From Eudorina sp. 2006-703-Eu-15 (taxonomy: Eukaryota; Chlorophyta; Chlorophyceae; Chlamydomonadales; Volvocaceae), in assembly GCA_003117195.1 (NCBI GenBank), contig BDSI01000027.1:248001-312000 (forward strand): 64,000 bases of DNA. The letters run 5' to 3'. This document shows positions 24,701-36,400 of the stretch, one piece after another. The translations under genes and the position numbers were made by a program. Within the stretch, counting starts at the first letter, position 1; the number at the start of each line of letters is the position of its first letter. Below the pieces are notes generated by a model. It did not search any database and was not told the DNA's origin. It was given only the letters and a program-made list of their open reading frames with translations.

Positions 24701-27700
24701 GCTGGTGCTGGCCGAGAAGGACGTCGAGTGGATGGCGCGGGGTCGCGCCGCGTCCAGGCACACCCGACCACCGCCCTCCATACCCGGCGGTGCGGCCGGC
24801 CCCACTCGCTGTCCGACGGAGCCGTGGCTTTGGGCGCCGCCCTGACCCGCGACCTGGCGCTCCCGGTCTCGGTCGCCCGGGGCCGCCCCGTCGGGGCTAC
24901 CGCGGCCGCCATGGCCCCCGACGACGGCCCCGGCCTCAGTGGGAGGGGAGGTACGGCCGGCGCCGGGCGCTGCGGCGGCGCTGCGGCTGCGCTCCAGGGC
25001 CCTATGCGAGGTGGGGGAGGGCAGCGTGTAGGCGTGGGGGTCGGCGTAGCGCACCGAGCTGAGCGGCAGGCCACTCGAGGCAGGGTCCTCCAGCAGCCAG
25101 CCGCTGAGCACCGGGATTGCGGGGCGGGTGGGGCCGGGGGATCCGCCGCTGGTGTTGCTGGTGTTGCTGGCCGCCGCGGCGGCGGCTGCAGCGGCGGCCG
25201 CGGCGGTGCTGTCCGGCTCCGATCGGTGTCTACCGGCCACCATCGCACCCGGGCCCACGTGTCCTGCGGTGGTGCGCGAGGTAGGTAGGTGGGTGGGTGG
25301 GTAGGTGGGTGGGTGCAGCCAGGGGTGGGCGTGGGATTGGGGCCCTGGCTTCGGATCCTTCAAGGTACGGCTGCGGCGCCAGGACTATGACCGAGTCCAG
25401 ACCGGCAAGGGGCTGTTTGCTCGCCCCGCCGAAGCCGGCCGGCCCGCCCAGCGCAAAACCTCTGCGATGCGCTTCTCAGCCCGCATCCCGCCCCGCCCTG
25501 CGCCGCGCCCCATATACCCCATATGCCTGGCACCCGGTAGCCAGGCAGCAGCTCTCGCAACCCCCCTTCCCCCGTTCCCCGCTGCCCGCACCTTCCCAGC
25601 AGAGGACCCACGGCGGGAAGGAGGACTCACCTGACATCGCATCGACCACCTCGGCGCGGCGGGTCGCAGCCGAAGTTGCAGCCGCCCGCGGCGTCGCCGT
25701 CCCCGGCGTCCCCGCCTCGGCTGTCCCCGATGGCCGCGGGTGCGGGGACAGCACCGTCAGACCAGCGCTCCAGGGGCGCACCATGCCGCTGGCCCCTGTG
25801 CTGCTGCCCCCGGCCCTGCGTGCTCTGTGCGATTCGAGGGCGGCTGCGGCCCCGCCGAGCAGGTCCGCTGCCGTCAGCACCCCGCCGCCGCGGAGGAGCC
25901 GTTGCTGCGAGTCATCCCGCGCCGCAGTCTCCTGCGCGTCATGCAGCAGCTGCGAGTACTCGTACTGGCGACCCTCCTGTACGGCTTTCGTGAGGGCCTC
26001 GAAGGTGAGGTGCGGCAGGGACCAGTCACCGCCCAGGTTCAGAGGCACCTCCTTGTACTGCCGGGGGGGGGGTCAGATCGGAGGGGGACAGGGGGAGGGG
26101 AGGGGGAGGCCCGCACAGCGGATAAGAGGGAGGAAGGGTGGAGGACATCGAGGGACACCCGCCTCACCTAAGCCGCTATAACCTGGGGGTCATCGCTACT
26201 GACGGACGCCCCACATCCGGTCCTTCCCTGCCCTGCCCTGTCGTGTCAATCGGATCCAGTGCCGTGGCACTGTACTACATGCGAGCTGGGCTCCGACAGC
26301 AGAGGGGAGGCCTCCCGCCAGCTCTTCAGTCCCACATCCCGACCCGGCCGGGCAGTGACAGCGACCCACGTGCTTCAGTCGGTACGTGTTGGGTACGGGC
26401 CTCAGCGCCGGTACCTCCTGCGTCATGCCCAGGGCGGCCACAGACACGAACGGCTCCGCCTTCATTTGACCGGCCAGCACCGCCAGCACGCGAAGGAACT
26501 GCACATACACACACGGGGGGGTTGGGTGGGGAGGACAGGAGGGGGCCGCGCGGGGGGTAAAACCGGAGGGCAGGAGGTTGATGAGCGATGGGAAGATATG
26601 TTCCACTTGAGGCGGTCCATGAATGGCGCCCGCCCCAGGTCTTCAGCGCTACGGGTCTGTGTGCTGTATGGGCCTGCGGGATGGACCTGGACCGCCAAAC
26701 CACCGCCCGGGAACATCGATGCAGTCGGCGCAATCACGTGCCGGTACCTGGACTTCCAGTCAGATCTGTAACACACACCTAAAAGTTCTATTAACACACC
26801 TAAAGCGTGTGCGGCGTTTTGCTTGCAGGTGGGTCTACTCCGACAAGCGTCGCCCGTGTCGCACGCACGCACTCACAGCATCGTGGCGTGTTTCTGCGTG
26901 GCCCGGGCAGCGGACCCGCACCGTCTGGCAGTCTCAACGACATCAGCTTTGCCAAACTCCGACAACCTGCCGACATGTGCTGACCTACACAGCCCGCCAT
27001 TCGCCCTCAGCCTCACTACACATCCTTCCCATCGCTTTATGGGCTGGGGCAGGGCCGGTTTGGTCCCCACCCCACCCCACCCCTTGCATATCACGTACTC
27101 CTGCTCTGCCTGCCTACGAACCCACCCCTAAAGACATTCTTTCTCTCTTACACACAGGAGGAGAACCCTTCCTCTCCAGGGTACGGCCGCACCCCACCCC
27201 GGCACACCCCACCCTGCCACACCCGACTGGCCCCACCGCGGTGCCGTACTCGCCTGCGCAAAGTTCATGTGCTCCGGCAGCTGCTTGTCGCACACGGCGG
27301 CTGAGCGGCGCCAGATGCGCTCCAGGGTGGCCGTCGCCAGGGGACCTGCAGGGCAGTGCAGGGCAGTGCATGAGGGTCACCCGACCCGACCCGACCCGAC
27401 CCGACCCGACCCGACCTGAGCAGGCCTGACCCGACCCCGAGCTGCACTGCAGCTGCATCTGAGCGGCCCTCATCGCTGCGCTCAGCGAGGTTGGCCCGCG
27501 ATGGAACGGAATGGATCGGAATGGAACGGACGATTAGCAGCGCAAAGCGCACTGTGCAGGTGAGTCGCCAGCGGCCGCCGGGAAGGGACTGATCGCGTGC
27601 TCCCTCCCCTCCCCTCCCTTCCCTTCCTTTCCTCCCTTTCCTTCCTCCCCTCCCTCGCCCCCGCCCTCCCTGGAGCCACACAGGAGCGCGGCCGCAGTCC

Positions 27701-28228
27701 GTTGGGGGAAACCGCACCACACCTTCCGGCTGGACGAAACCCGCGTCCCGGCACAGCCGGAGGAAGCTGTCCCAGAACAGGCGCGGAGGGGGCTCTCCGG
27801 CCACCAGCCGGCACCGACAGATCGCGCCGCTGGCGTGAGGCCGAAGCGCCTGGCTGTACGACGCGTAGGATTTGTACAGTGCATGACTCAGGTCGGGCAC
27901 TGCGCCCGGCGGGAGGGTGCGGAAGGGCGGGGTGTGGGGCAGGGGCCAGCAGGGGTGTCAGTGTCCGTGTCCGTGTCCGTGTCCGGGGATCGCCGCCCAG
28001 GCAATAACGAGACAACAGTGGAAGACGCCGGCCGCCCTCGCATGTAGTGACACGGCGACGTGCGGCAGTACTGGTGGCAGTGTCTGATGCGGCCTTGGGG
28101 ACTGTTGTCCCCCACCGTAGGGTAGATGCCCGCGGTCTACCTTGCAGCGCCGGCAGGGCGTCCAGCGCGAGGTGCCCGTGCAGCACGGCAAGGCATCGTA
28201 CGTTATCCACAAACTCCGAGTACGACAT
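21740..28228 (-). CDS. PLAT/LH2-domain protein with coiled coils, function unknown
   Basis: Eight phase-consistent exons: 28228-28141, 27899-27723, 27345-27254, 26821-26564, 26498-26415, 26057-25631, 25263-23912, 23587-21740 (about 1,441 aa). The PLAT domain (~775-890) spans the last intron: [14 protein letters not shown] and NFERGQ, then [27 protein letters not shown] and RFPHCGWV, which is the full beta-sandwich signature. PLAT domains bind lipids or membrane proteins. A helical N-terminal half ([43 protein letters not shown]) was not recognised. A coiled coil precedes PLAT ([19 protein letters not shown]) and another follows it ([18 protein letters not shown]), after a Gln-rich tract. The tail is Gly/Ser/Asp-rich. 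The intron after exon 3 uses a GC donor (CAG|GCGAGT). The true start is uncertain: exon 1 could begin at an acceptor near 28279 with further exons upstream. A cilium or membrane-scaffold role is only a guess. Confidence 0.75.
27379..27416. repeat. (CCCGA)n pentanucleotide repeat in PLAT gene intron
   Basis: About seven CCCGA units lie in the intron between exons 2 and 3. A related GTGTCC hexamer run at about 27956-27984 lies in the preceding intron, and a long pyrimidine tract at about 27600-27660 is purine-rich on the transcribed strand. Confidence 0.85.
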
Positions 28229-31200
28229 GCCGGTGAGAACGAAAGAGTGTTCTTTTTGCTCCAGGTTGAGTAGCCGCTCTGGTGAGGGCGGAGGCAAGAG
28301 GGGCACGAAGCGTGTAACACGGGGCCCTGAAGTTCGCCAGAAGAAGACCGGTTACTGGCACACCGTGGTAGGTGCTGACAAGACGGCAGTGGGACCCCAA
28401 CTGCGCGACCCTCGGCCATGTGAACCTAGGCGGACCGCGTTCGTGGTAGTCTTTACACTGCAGTAGTCGGCGCGACCCGCACCGCAAGCCCGCAGACGAC
28501 CAATCCACCAAATCAATTTTGTGACCCTTATCATGCTGGCAGGATAGGCCTCGCGCCCTTACGTGCAATTCCTACCAATATCGCCTTCGACGAGTCCCAA
28601 AAGCTGGCCAACGGACGCAAGCGCGACCATGATGTTTTCGCTTGGTAAGGAACGTCGATCTTCCGAGCGTAGGTATTCAAATGTCTCCTCCGCATGTTGC
28701 GTCACGGCGTATACCACGGCCGCATTGGGCAGCACCGCCTATCAGACATCGGGGGAACAATGGCGCTTAAAATCTCGTCCTGATCAGGATAATAATTCTT
28801 TGCGTCCTTGCCTGTGCTCGATGTGGCTCGGTGGGCCGCTGCCGGTTGGCTCTTAACATTGTCCTAGCTAGTCACAGAAAAACACAAGGAGGCAGAGGTT
28901 CTCAACAGAACTGGTTAAAAAGTGATCTTTGTTACAAGTTTGCCATAATCATTATACTCGTGGGCAGTGATGGTGTTCTTTTTGAGTGCCCTTCAGAAGC
29001 TGCACTGTAGGACGCTGGGTATTACTATGGGTGCTGGGTATTACAATATGTTTGCGTACAGTATTTAGTAGTGAATGTTTTCCTGATACATCGTTTTCTG
29101 TTCTGTTTCTGGCGTACACGATCGATGTTCACCTAATTGAGCGCCCCAGCGTCACGCAGCACAACCCGGTATGGCTTATACATATGTAGAAAGCTGTATA
29201 GAAGACGTGGCCATTGGATCCAATGAAAAAACAGGCGTTGTTAAGGTTCAATATTCCGTCGAAGTGCGGTTTCAAATGCTTTACTTGCGTTGCATTCTCA
29301 GGGCAACCATATGCTATAGCTAAAAGACCAAAGCACTTACATAGATTAACGCACGCAAAACTTGAAAAAACTGGTGGCGACGCTGGTGGTGCCTTTCGGT
29401 ACTGACAGTCAGTGCGTTTGAGTGGGCGTTGTCCCCAATCCACACCATGCCACCCAGCCGCACCACGCTACTTCGGGGGAGAAATAATTCTGAATCCCGC
29501 GAGCGGACTGGACTTGGCGACAGCTCGCCCACGAACACACCGCACTACAGGTACCCCTCGCAGTCCATGCTGGCATGTGCTGGCCCATCATAGGAAGCGG
29601 GTGCCGAGGCTTGAAGGTAACGTTCGTACTTTATGTACCAGCGTTCCACGGCAGCAAGCCTCCAGGGTCATGCGGAGCAGACATGGTGTCACGACGATGA
29701 ACGTACGAACCATGCCCCGCCCATCCCCGCCTTGCCGAGCATGATCGACAAGACGACGACCGCAAGCGCACAACGAGTCCTGCACACACCGTACATGCAT
29801 GCAACCACCCACCCGCCCGCTGCGGGTGAAGGTACGGGTGCGGGTGTGGGCCACAGCCACACGCGACGACCGGCAACAATGGCCCGACCTACAACCCGGG
29901 GATCGCACAATGCGACAGCCCCACGTCCGAGATGGCGCGAGGGACCTAGGGAATCTTGGAAACAGCAGCACCGCATAGAAGAACCAGCATGACGATTCCG
30001 CCGAGGATCGGACACCGAACGATCGGACATGGCCATGACGGTGACCTACGCCGATTTCCCTTGCCAGGCAGACGCCTCCAGGACCCAGATCCTGCTGGGA
30101 AGGGGGAACTCTCCTACTCCTTCGCCCTCTCCTTTTTTCTCTCTCCCCTCCTTTCATGTCGACCTCCGAGCCGACGTACGTACGCACAGGCAACTTCGGG
30201 TTCACCAACAAAAGCAGCGGTACAGCGGCGCACAAATGCCATACCGTACAAAGTTCAAGTCGCCAGGATATCTACACGTCAGAACCAGACAGGGTCGCTC
30301 GCTGAGGCAACAGCTGCAATCCCGCTCGTTCCAAAATTACACCCCACGGCCCCACCAAGCCACCACACAGCCATCATCACCACCATCACTGCCTCCACCA
30401 GCACATCATCCTCATCCTCATCACCATCACCGTACGGTCGCACAACAGCAACGCTCGAGCCAGGCGCTATCGTCCGATGGGGCTCACTGGAAGCGCATAA
30501 GCCCCCCCTGGCTCCACATCCCGTCATCGAGACCTTACCACTACTCCGAGCACATGCACCATAGTTACGTCAGGCAGACGCTGCAACCCCCCTTCCTTTC
30601 CCTGCAGGCGCTGCTGCCGCTGCCGACCTCCCGCCCGTCCACCCGCCTTCCAGGGCCGCGCCAGGCCGGCACCGACATCCCCTCAGGTCCTCCGACGGCG
30701 ACAGCATCCCTTATCGTACACACAGCTAACCTGCTGCACCCGTATGTAGCAGCCTGGCTACCTCACACCGCACTCCCACCACCGCCGGGTCGACTGCTCT
30801 CAAGCAACCAAACAACCGAGCCCGACGCCCGCTCCCCCACGAAGCAAGCCCAGTTTGCCCCCGCCCCCCGCCCCAACCCTAGCATACCTCTTCGCAGCTC
30901 TGGCCCCCACTTAGGACTCCCCCCCGCCCTCCCTGCGGTGTCACCACCCAGGTTCAGCTGGAAGCCGATACAACCCTAGACTTCCCGGGCCACTGGGTCA
31001 TCCGCACCTATCACCCCCTCGCTCGTCTCTCCATTTGACCTGCCCCTTCCCCCTTCCCCCCCTGCCCCAAGGACACGGGTTGTCTCACCGCCGCAGCGCC
31101 TGTCAGCGACCCCAGACCGAAGTCCAGTCCAGTCCAGTCTAGTCCGCGGGAAGGAAGCAGTCCACAAAATTGTACGGCACGCCCGGCTGTCCCACAGTAA

Positions 31201-31261
31201 TCACATGTCTATCAGCGGACAACGGGAAATTGCATAAAGAAACAAAATGCCATATAGATAG
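28229..31261. other. Unassigned region, no supported gene
   Basis: About 3 kb follows the likely start of the PLAT gene. The stretch 28560-29400 is notably AT-richer. From 29.6 to 31.2 kb the DNA is pyrimidine-rich on the plus strand, with open frames (for example 30029-30979) that look like low-complexity shadow frames rather than protein. Some donor- and acceptor-like sites exist here, so 5' exons of the PLAT gene (minus) or of the tentative gene downstream (plus) could be hidden. Confidence 0.5.
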
Positions 31262-32679
31262 ATGGATTTAAAAATCATCTCAGCAGCAGAACACCTCCTG
31301 CACGAAGCCCCTAGAGAGAGCCACCCTCGCTGCACCGTCATGACCCACGAGGCCAAGAGGCTCCCCGGCTACGGCGGCCCGGTAAGGAGGGGGGAGGCAG
31401 GTGTGAGCTGGGCAGCCCGGGGGACTGATGCAAGCATGCCATCCGCCCTTCCTCGCCCCCCGCCCTGCCGGGCATCATCCGCGCCACCACCTCCTCCACC
31501 GTCGCCATCGTGCTATGGGCGACTGCCGCTCCCTCGGAAACCCAACTTGCGCTTCATCCTCCCCGCTTGGCTGTACTACACTTCCACCGTACTGTACTAC
31601 TGCATATCTCATCGACCCCGACTGCCGCGCACTATTCCTTTACATACCTTCCCATGTCCACCCGCATACCCAACCCCATCCTCCCACACGCAGCACACAT
31701 GCCAACCCCGGCCCGCAGTGCCACGACCCAGGTCCCCCCACCATCCGCCGTCCCGCGGGCGCGCATCTCCTTCCCAGCACTTCACGTTTGGGCCGGGTCC
31801 AATCTGCCCCTTCGACCCAATCGCGGTCAAGTCCTCTGCCCGCAGGTAATCGCCACTCCAAGGCCGCATTCCCCCTTCCCCCTACACACACCAGTCTCGT
31901 CATAAATTTCGTCATAAATTTTTCAGGTCGGTAACCAATCCGTTTGCGTGCGTCGTGCGTCTCCGTATTTAGTATTTGCGGTATGATTTGCCTTGCGGTG
32001 GTGGCGCGGCTGCCTTGTCCGCGCGCCTGCATCTGGTAAGTTTTTCCTCGCAGGTTCTATGGTAAGTATATTGCCACCTGGGATCGGGCGGGCGGGCGGG
32101 TTGCAATTCTAAACACACCAGTCTGCGCTCCACTGCCCACTGCCACCCCACCTGTTGGATGATCATCCTCGTCATCATGATCATCATGATCATCATCATC
32201 GGTCTTCCGATGTTATGTACGGCAATACCCGCTCCCAAGCGCCCCTGTAATCTGCTGCTTGCATGTACTACATGTACACCCATACCCATACCCATACACA
32301 CACACCCCAGGGTCCCCCGTTGGACCCGCTCGTCCATCTATTCGTACAGGCGCGGTGCCATCCACAGGAGCCGCGGACTCCAAAATAACGACAAATAACC
32401 ACTTTGGGCAGTGCCGCCGCACATCATGGTTGGCCCCCTCGGACACGTGGGCCCTGCGGCCGCAAACCACACGGCGCCCACGGGCCGTGGCGACCCCCCT
32501 CCCCCCTCCATTCCCCTCCTCGGCCCCCCTCTACTCCCCTCCTCGCCCCCTCCAAGCTATTCGCGGACTGGCTGGCGTTCAGCGCAGCCGCGCAGGTCCC
32601 CCCGCGGCGAGCCCCCTGCCCCTCCTGTCCACTCCACTCCACTCCACTCCAGGAGGTGGACGTGGTCGTTCCCAAATGA
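31262..32679 (+). CDS. Tentative small multi-exon gene, unknown function
   Basis: A chain of short plus-strand exons is suggested by strong splice sites and matching phases. Exon 31262-31381 ends EAKRLPGYGGP at a GTAAGG donor. Exon 31778-31845 encodes FTFGPGPICPFDPI and ends at GTAATC. An 8-nt micro-exon at 32054-32061 lies between TCGCAG and GTAAGT. An exon starting at 32368 encodes AADSKITTNNHFGQ. A last piece near 32654 ends EVDVVVPK and TGA. The LPGYGG motif recalls short motifs of ciliary microtubule inner proteins, but this is weak. The exon linking 32368 to the C-terminus is not settled, and the 5' end may lie further left. Chance assembly from noncoding DNA is a real alternative. Confidence 0.27.
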
Positions 32680-33436
32680 TGTGTCACAAATGATGTGTCA
32701 CAGGATCGACAAAAGTGGGGCTCGCACGTGTTACCCGTCCGGCGAGGGCTTTCTCGTCAGCGTGTGCAGTACAGTTCACTACAGTACAGTACACTGCAGT
32801 GCCGTCGGGGAACCTAGCACATGGTCATCCACGGGATGGGATGTGGGCGCTTCCGGCCCAAGACTCGCAGTCTCCTGCGGCATTTCCTGAAGAATGCAGT
32901 TCGCCGGCATCACGTGTGTGGTGTGCTTGTAACCCCTCTCTCGCTGCGCTGTCTCCCGCTTCGCGTCAGTCGCCAGCCCCGACACCCGCCTGCCTGCCTG
33001 CCTCCAGCAGCACCTGTTACCGGCAAATTGCAACCTCATCAGTACATCTCCCCTCTGCAGGGCTGGCGGCGCTTCCGGGCGGCCGCACCTCGCCCGCCCC
33101 ATCCCATCATCGGTAGCCTGTGGTGTGCTTGGATCTGGATCTGGATCTGGATCTGGCTCAAGTACATGCACACGCCGCTGACCGTCCGCCACGCACGATA
33201 CCGCCCGCAGCTGACCCATGGGTCGCTGCCTAAGCACTCACTCATTGGGTCTGGTTGGGCAGTGTCAGGTCGGGAGAAGGGATCAAGGTCCATGAGACAT
33301 CCGTCCCGCCCCCGTAATGCGTCCCTCCTCCCTCCCTCATCCTTGGCCAGCCTCCACGTCCTTCCTCCCCTCCACGCCCTTCCTCCCCACCGCCTCCTTC
33401 CTCTTCCCCCCCCCCGGCCTGCCGCCTCCTGCCCCC
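32680..33436. other. Intergenic region left of the kinase 3' end
   Basis: No gene is supported. It contains an ACTCC pentamer run just before it (about 32629-32650), a GTACA-rich quasi-palindromic patch near 32765-32800, and a GGATCT hexamer run near 33130-33156. The kinase 3' UTR should occupy the right part. Confidence 0.55.
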
Positions 33437-36400
33437 TCAGTCCTGCGGGCAGTACTTGAGCAGGCGGGTGAGCTCCGACACGATGTGGCCGCACGAGGGG
33501 CGCTCCTGCGGGTCGTCGCACCAGCAGCTGCTGATCAGCCGCCGCAGCGCCAGCGGACAGAGCCCGTCGTCCTGGGGGATGGGCAGCCGGGCCCTCCGCA
33601 CCACCACCTCGCGGTAGTACTCGGTCAGCGAGAGGCCCTGGAGGCGGGAAAGGGGAGGGGAAGGGGAGGGCAGGGCAGGGCCGCACAAGGGCAAGGGCGA
33701 GCATGGGTTGGTGAGCGGGCTCCCTACCGTCCGGCCCTCGAATGTCGGTATGCCTGTCCCGTCGCTCCTCTCCGCCCTTCCCGGGTCGCTGTCTGCCCGC
33801 CTCTCCGCCTTTCCACCTCACCGCCTCCTCCCCTCTCACCGCCTCCTCCCCCCTCACCGCCTCCTCCCCCCTCACCGCCTCCTCCCCCCTCACCGCCTCC
33901 TCCCCCCTCACCGCCTCCTCCCCCCTCACCGCCTCCTCCCCCCTCACCGCCTCCTCCCCCCTCACCGCGAAGGGCCGCCTGCGGGTCACCATCTCCCACA
34001 GGATCACTCCCAGCGACCACTGAGGGAGGGACGGGGGTGAGGAGTAGGGGGTAAGATGGAGCAACCAACCAACCGACCGACCAGGGGCAGGGGACAGCGG
34101 CAGGGGCGAAGTGGTGCAGTACTCACCGCTGCAGCGCTGGCCCATCCACGTGAAAGCGAGGCGAGGCGGGATAGGGCAGTACATGTTAACCTACCTACCT
34201 ACCTACCTACCTACCTACCTACCTACCTACCTACCTACCTACCTCGCACAGCTGCGCAGTGTACGGTAATGATTGCCCAGACGGCTTCACACCCACCCTT
34301 CACATCCACCCTGCCCTGCCTACCCGGATATCCCCTCCTCTGTCTCCCCCAGGCCCCTAACCCGACCCGACCCGACGGAATCGCGCGTCCTCAACCTCAG
34401 GAAGAAGTCAAGATGCAATACTCATCCGCCCAAACCTCTAACCCTCTTTTACCACCTACCCACCCACCCACCCACCCACCTAACCATCCCCCCAATCCCC
34501 TCCATCCCGCTCCACTGCCTGCCCAAATCCTCCCCCGGCCGCACCGTATCACACTTGTCCGTCAGCAGCCCCATCTCCGAAGTGAAACACTCTGCGGTCA
34601 GGTCGGACCCAAGCACGTCAAAGGTTAGCCATGATGCGTAACCATTGTGATTGCGCAAAATGACAGAGCCATACCCCATACGGCAAGTTCAGATAGGTAT
34701 CCGCAGGGGAGCGAAGGGGCCTCCACCCAGCCGCCTGAGCCCTCTCTTTCCCTCCCTTCGTATGGCAGTCAAAGCGGGTCGTCGTTGTCCTAACCCTAAA
34801 CCCTAGACTCGCTGTACACCCCCTGCCTACCTGGAGCGATGACGCCCCCCCCCGGCCTACCTGGAGCGATGACGCCCCCCCCCCGGCCTGGAGCGATGAC
34901 GCCCCCCCCGGCCTACCTGGAGCGATGACGCCCCCCCGGCCTACCTGGAGCGATGACGCCCCCCCCGGCCTACCTGGAGCGATGACGCCCCCCCCGGCCT
35001 ACCTGGAGCGATGTCGCCCCCCCCCTACCTGGAGCGATGACGCCCCCCCGGCCTACCTGGAGCGATGTCGCCCCCCCCCCCCTACCTGGAGCGATGACGC
35101 CCCCCCGGCCTGGAGCGATGACGCCCCCCCCGGCCTACCTGGAGCCATGACGCCCCCCCCGGCCTACCTGGAGCGATGACGCCCCCCCGGCCTACCTGGA
35201 GCGATGACGCCCCCCCCGGCCTACCTGGAGCGATGTCGCCCCCCCCCTACCTGGAGCGATGACGCCCCCCCGGCCTACCTGGAGCGATGTCGCCCCCCCC
35301 CCCCTACCTGGAGCGATGACGCCCCCCCGGCCTGGAGCGATGACGCCCCCCCCCCGGCCTGGAGCGATGACGCCCCCCCCCGGCCTGGAGCGATGACGCC
35401 CCCCCGGCCTGGAGCGATGACGCCCCCCCCCCGGCCTACCTGGAGCGATGACGCCCCCCCGGCCTGGAGCGATGACGCCCCCCGGCCTACCTGGAGCGAT
35501 GACGCCCCCCCGGCCTACCTGGAGCGATGACGCCCCCCCGGCCTGGAGCGATGACGCCCCCCCCCGGCCTACCTGGAGCGATGACGCCCCCCCCGGCCTG
35601 GAGCGATGACGCCCCCCCGGCCTACCTGGAGCGATGACGCCCCCCCCCGGCCTACCTGGAGCGATGACGCCCCCCCCGGCCTGGAGCGATGACGCCCCCC
35701 CGGCCTACCTGGAGCGATGACGCCCCCCCCGGCCTACCTGGAGCGATGTCGCCCCCCCCCTACCTGGAGCGATGACGCCCCCCGGCCTACCTGGAGCGAT
35801 GTCGCCCCCCCCCCCCTACCTGGAGCGATGACGCCCCCCCGGCCTGGAGCGATGACGCCCCCCCCGGCCTACCTGGAGCCATGACGCCCCCCCCCGGCCT
35901 ACCTGGAGCGATGACGCCCCCCCCGGCCTACCTGGAGCGATGACGCCCCCCCCGGCCTACCTGGAGCGATGTCGCCCCCCCCCTACCTGGAGCGATGACG
36001 CCCCCCCGGCCTACCTGGAGCGATGTCGCCCCCCCCCCCTACCTGGAGCGATGACGCCCCCCCGGCCTGGAGCGATGACGCCCCCCCCCGGCCTGGAGCG
36101 ATGACGCCCCCCCCCGGCCTGGAGCGATGACGCCCCCCCGGCCTGGAGCGATGACGCCCCCCCCCGGCCTACCTGGAGCGATGACGCCCCCCCCGGCCTG
36201 GAGCGATGACGCCCCCCCGGCCTACCTGGAGCGATGACGCCCCCCCGGCCTACCTGGAGCGATGACGCCCCCCCCGGCCTGGAGCGATGACGCCCCCCCC
36301 GGCCTACCTGGAGCGATGACGCCCCCCCGGCCTGGAGCGATGACGCCCCCCCCGGCCTACCTGGAGCGATGACGCCCCCCCCGGCCTACCTGGAGCGATG

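Noticed and set aside
29956..30979. 316-codon plus-strand frame
   Set aside because: Pro/His/Ser-rich low complexity, overlapping a similar frame in another phase, with no family motif or clear splice context.
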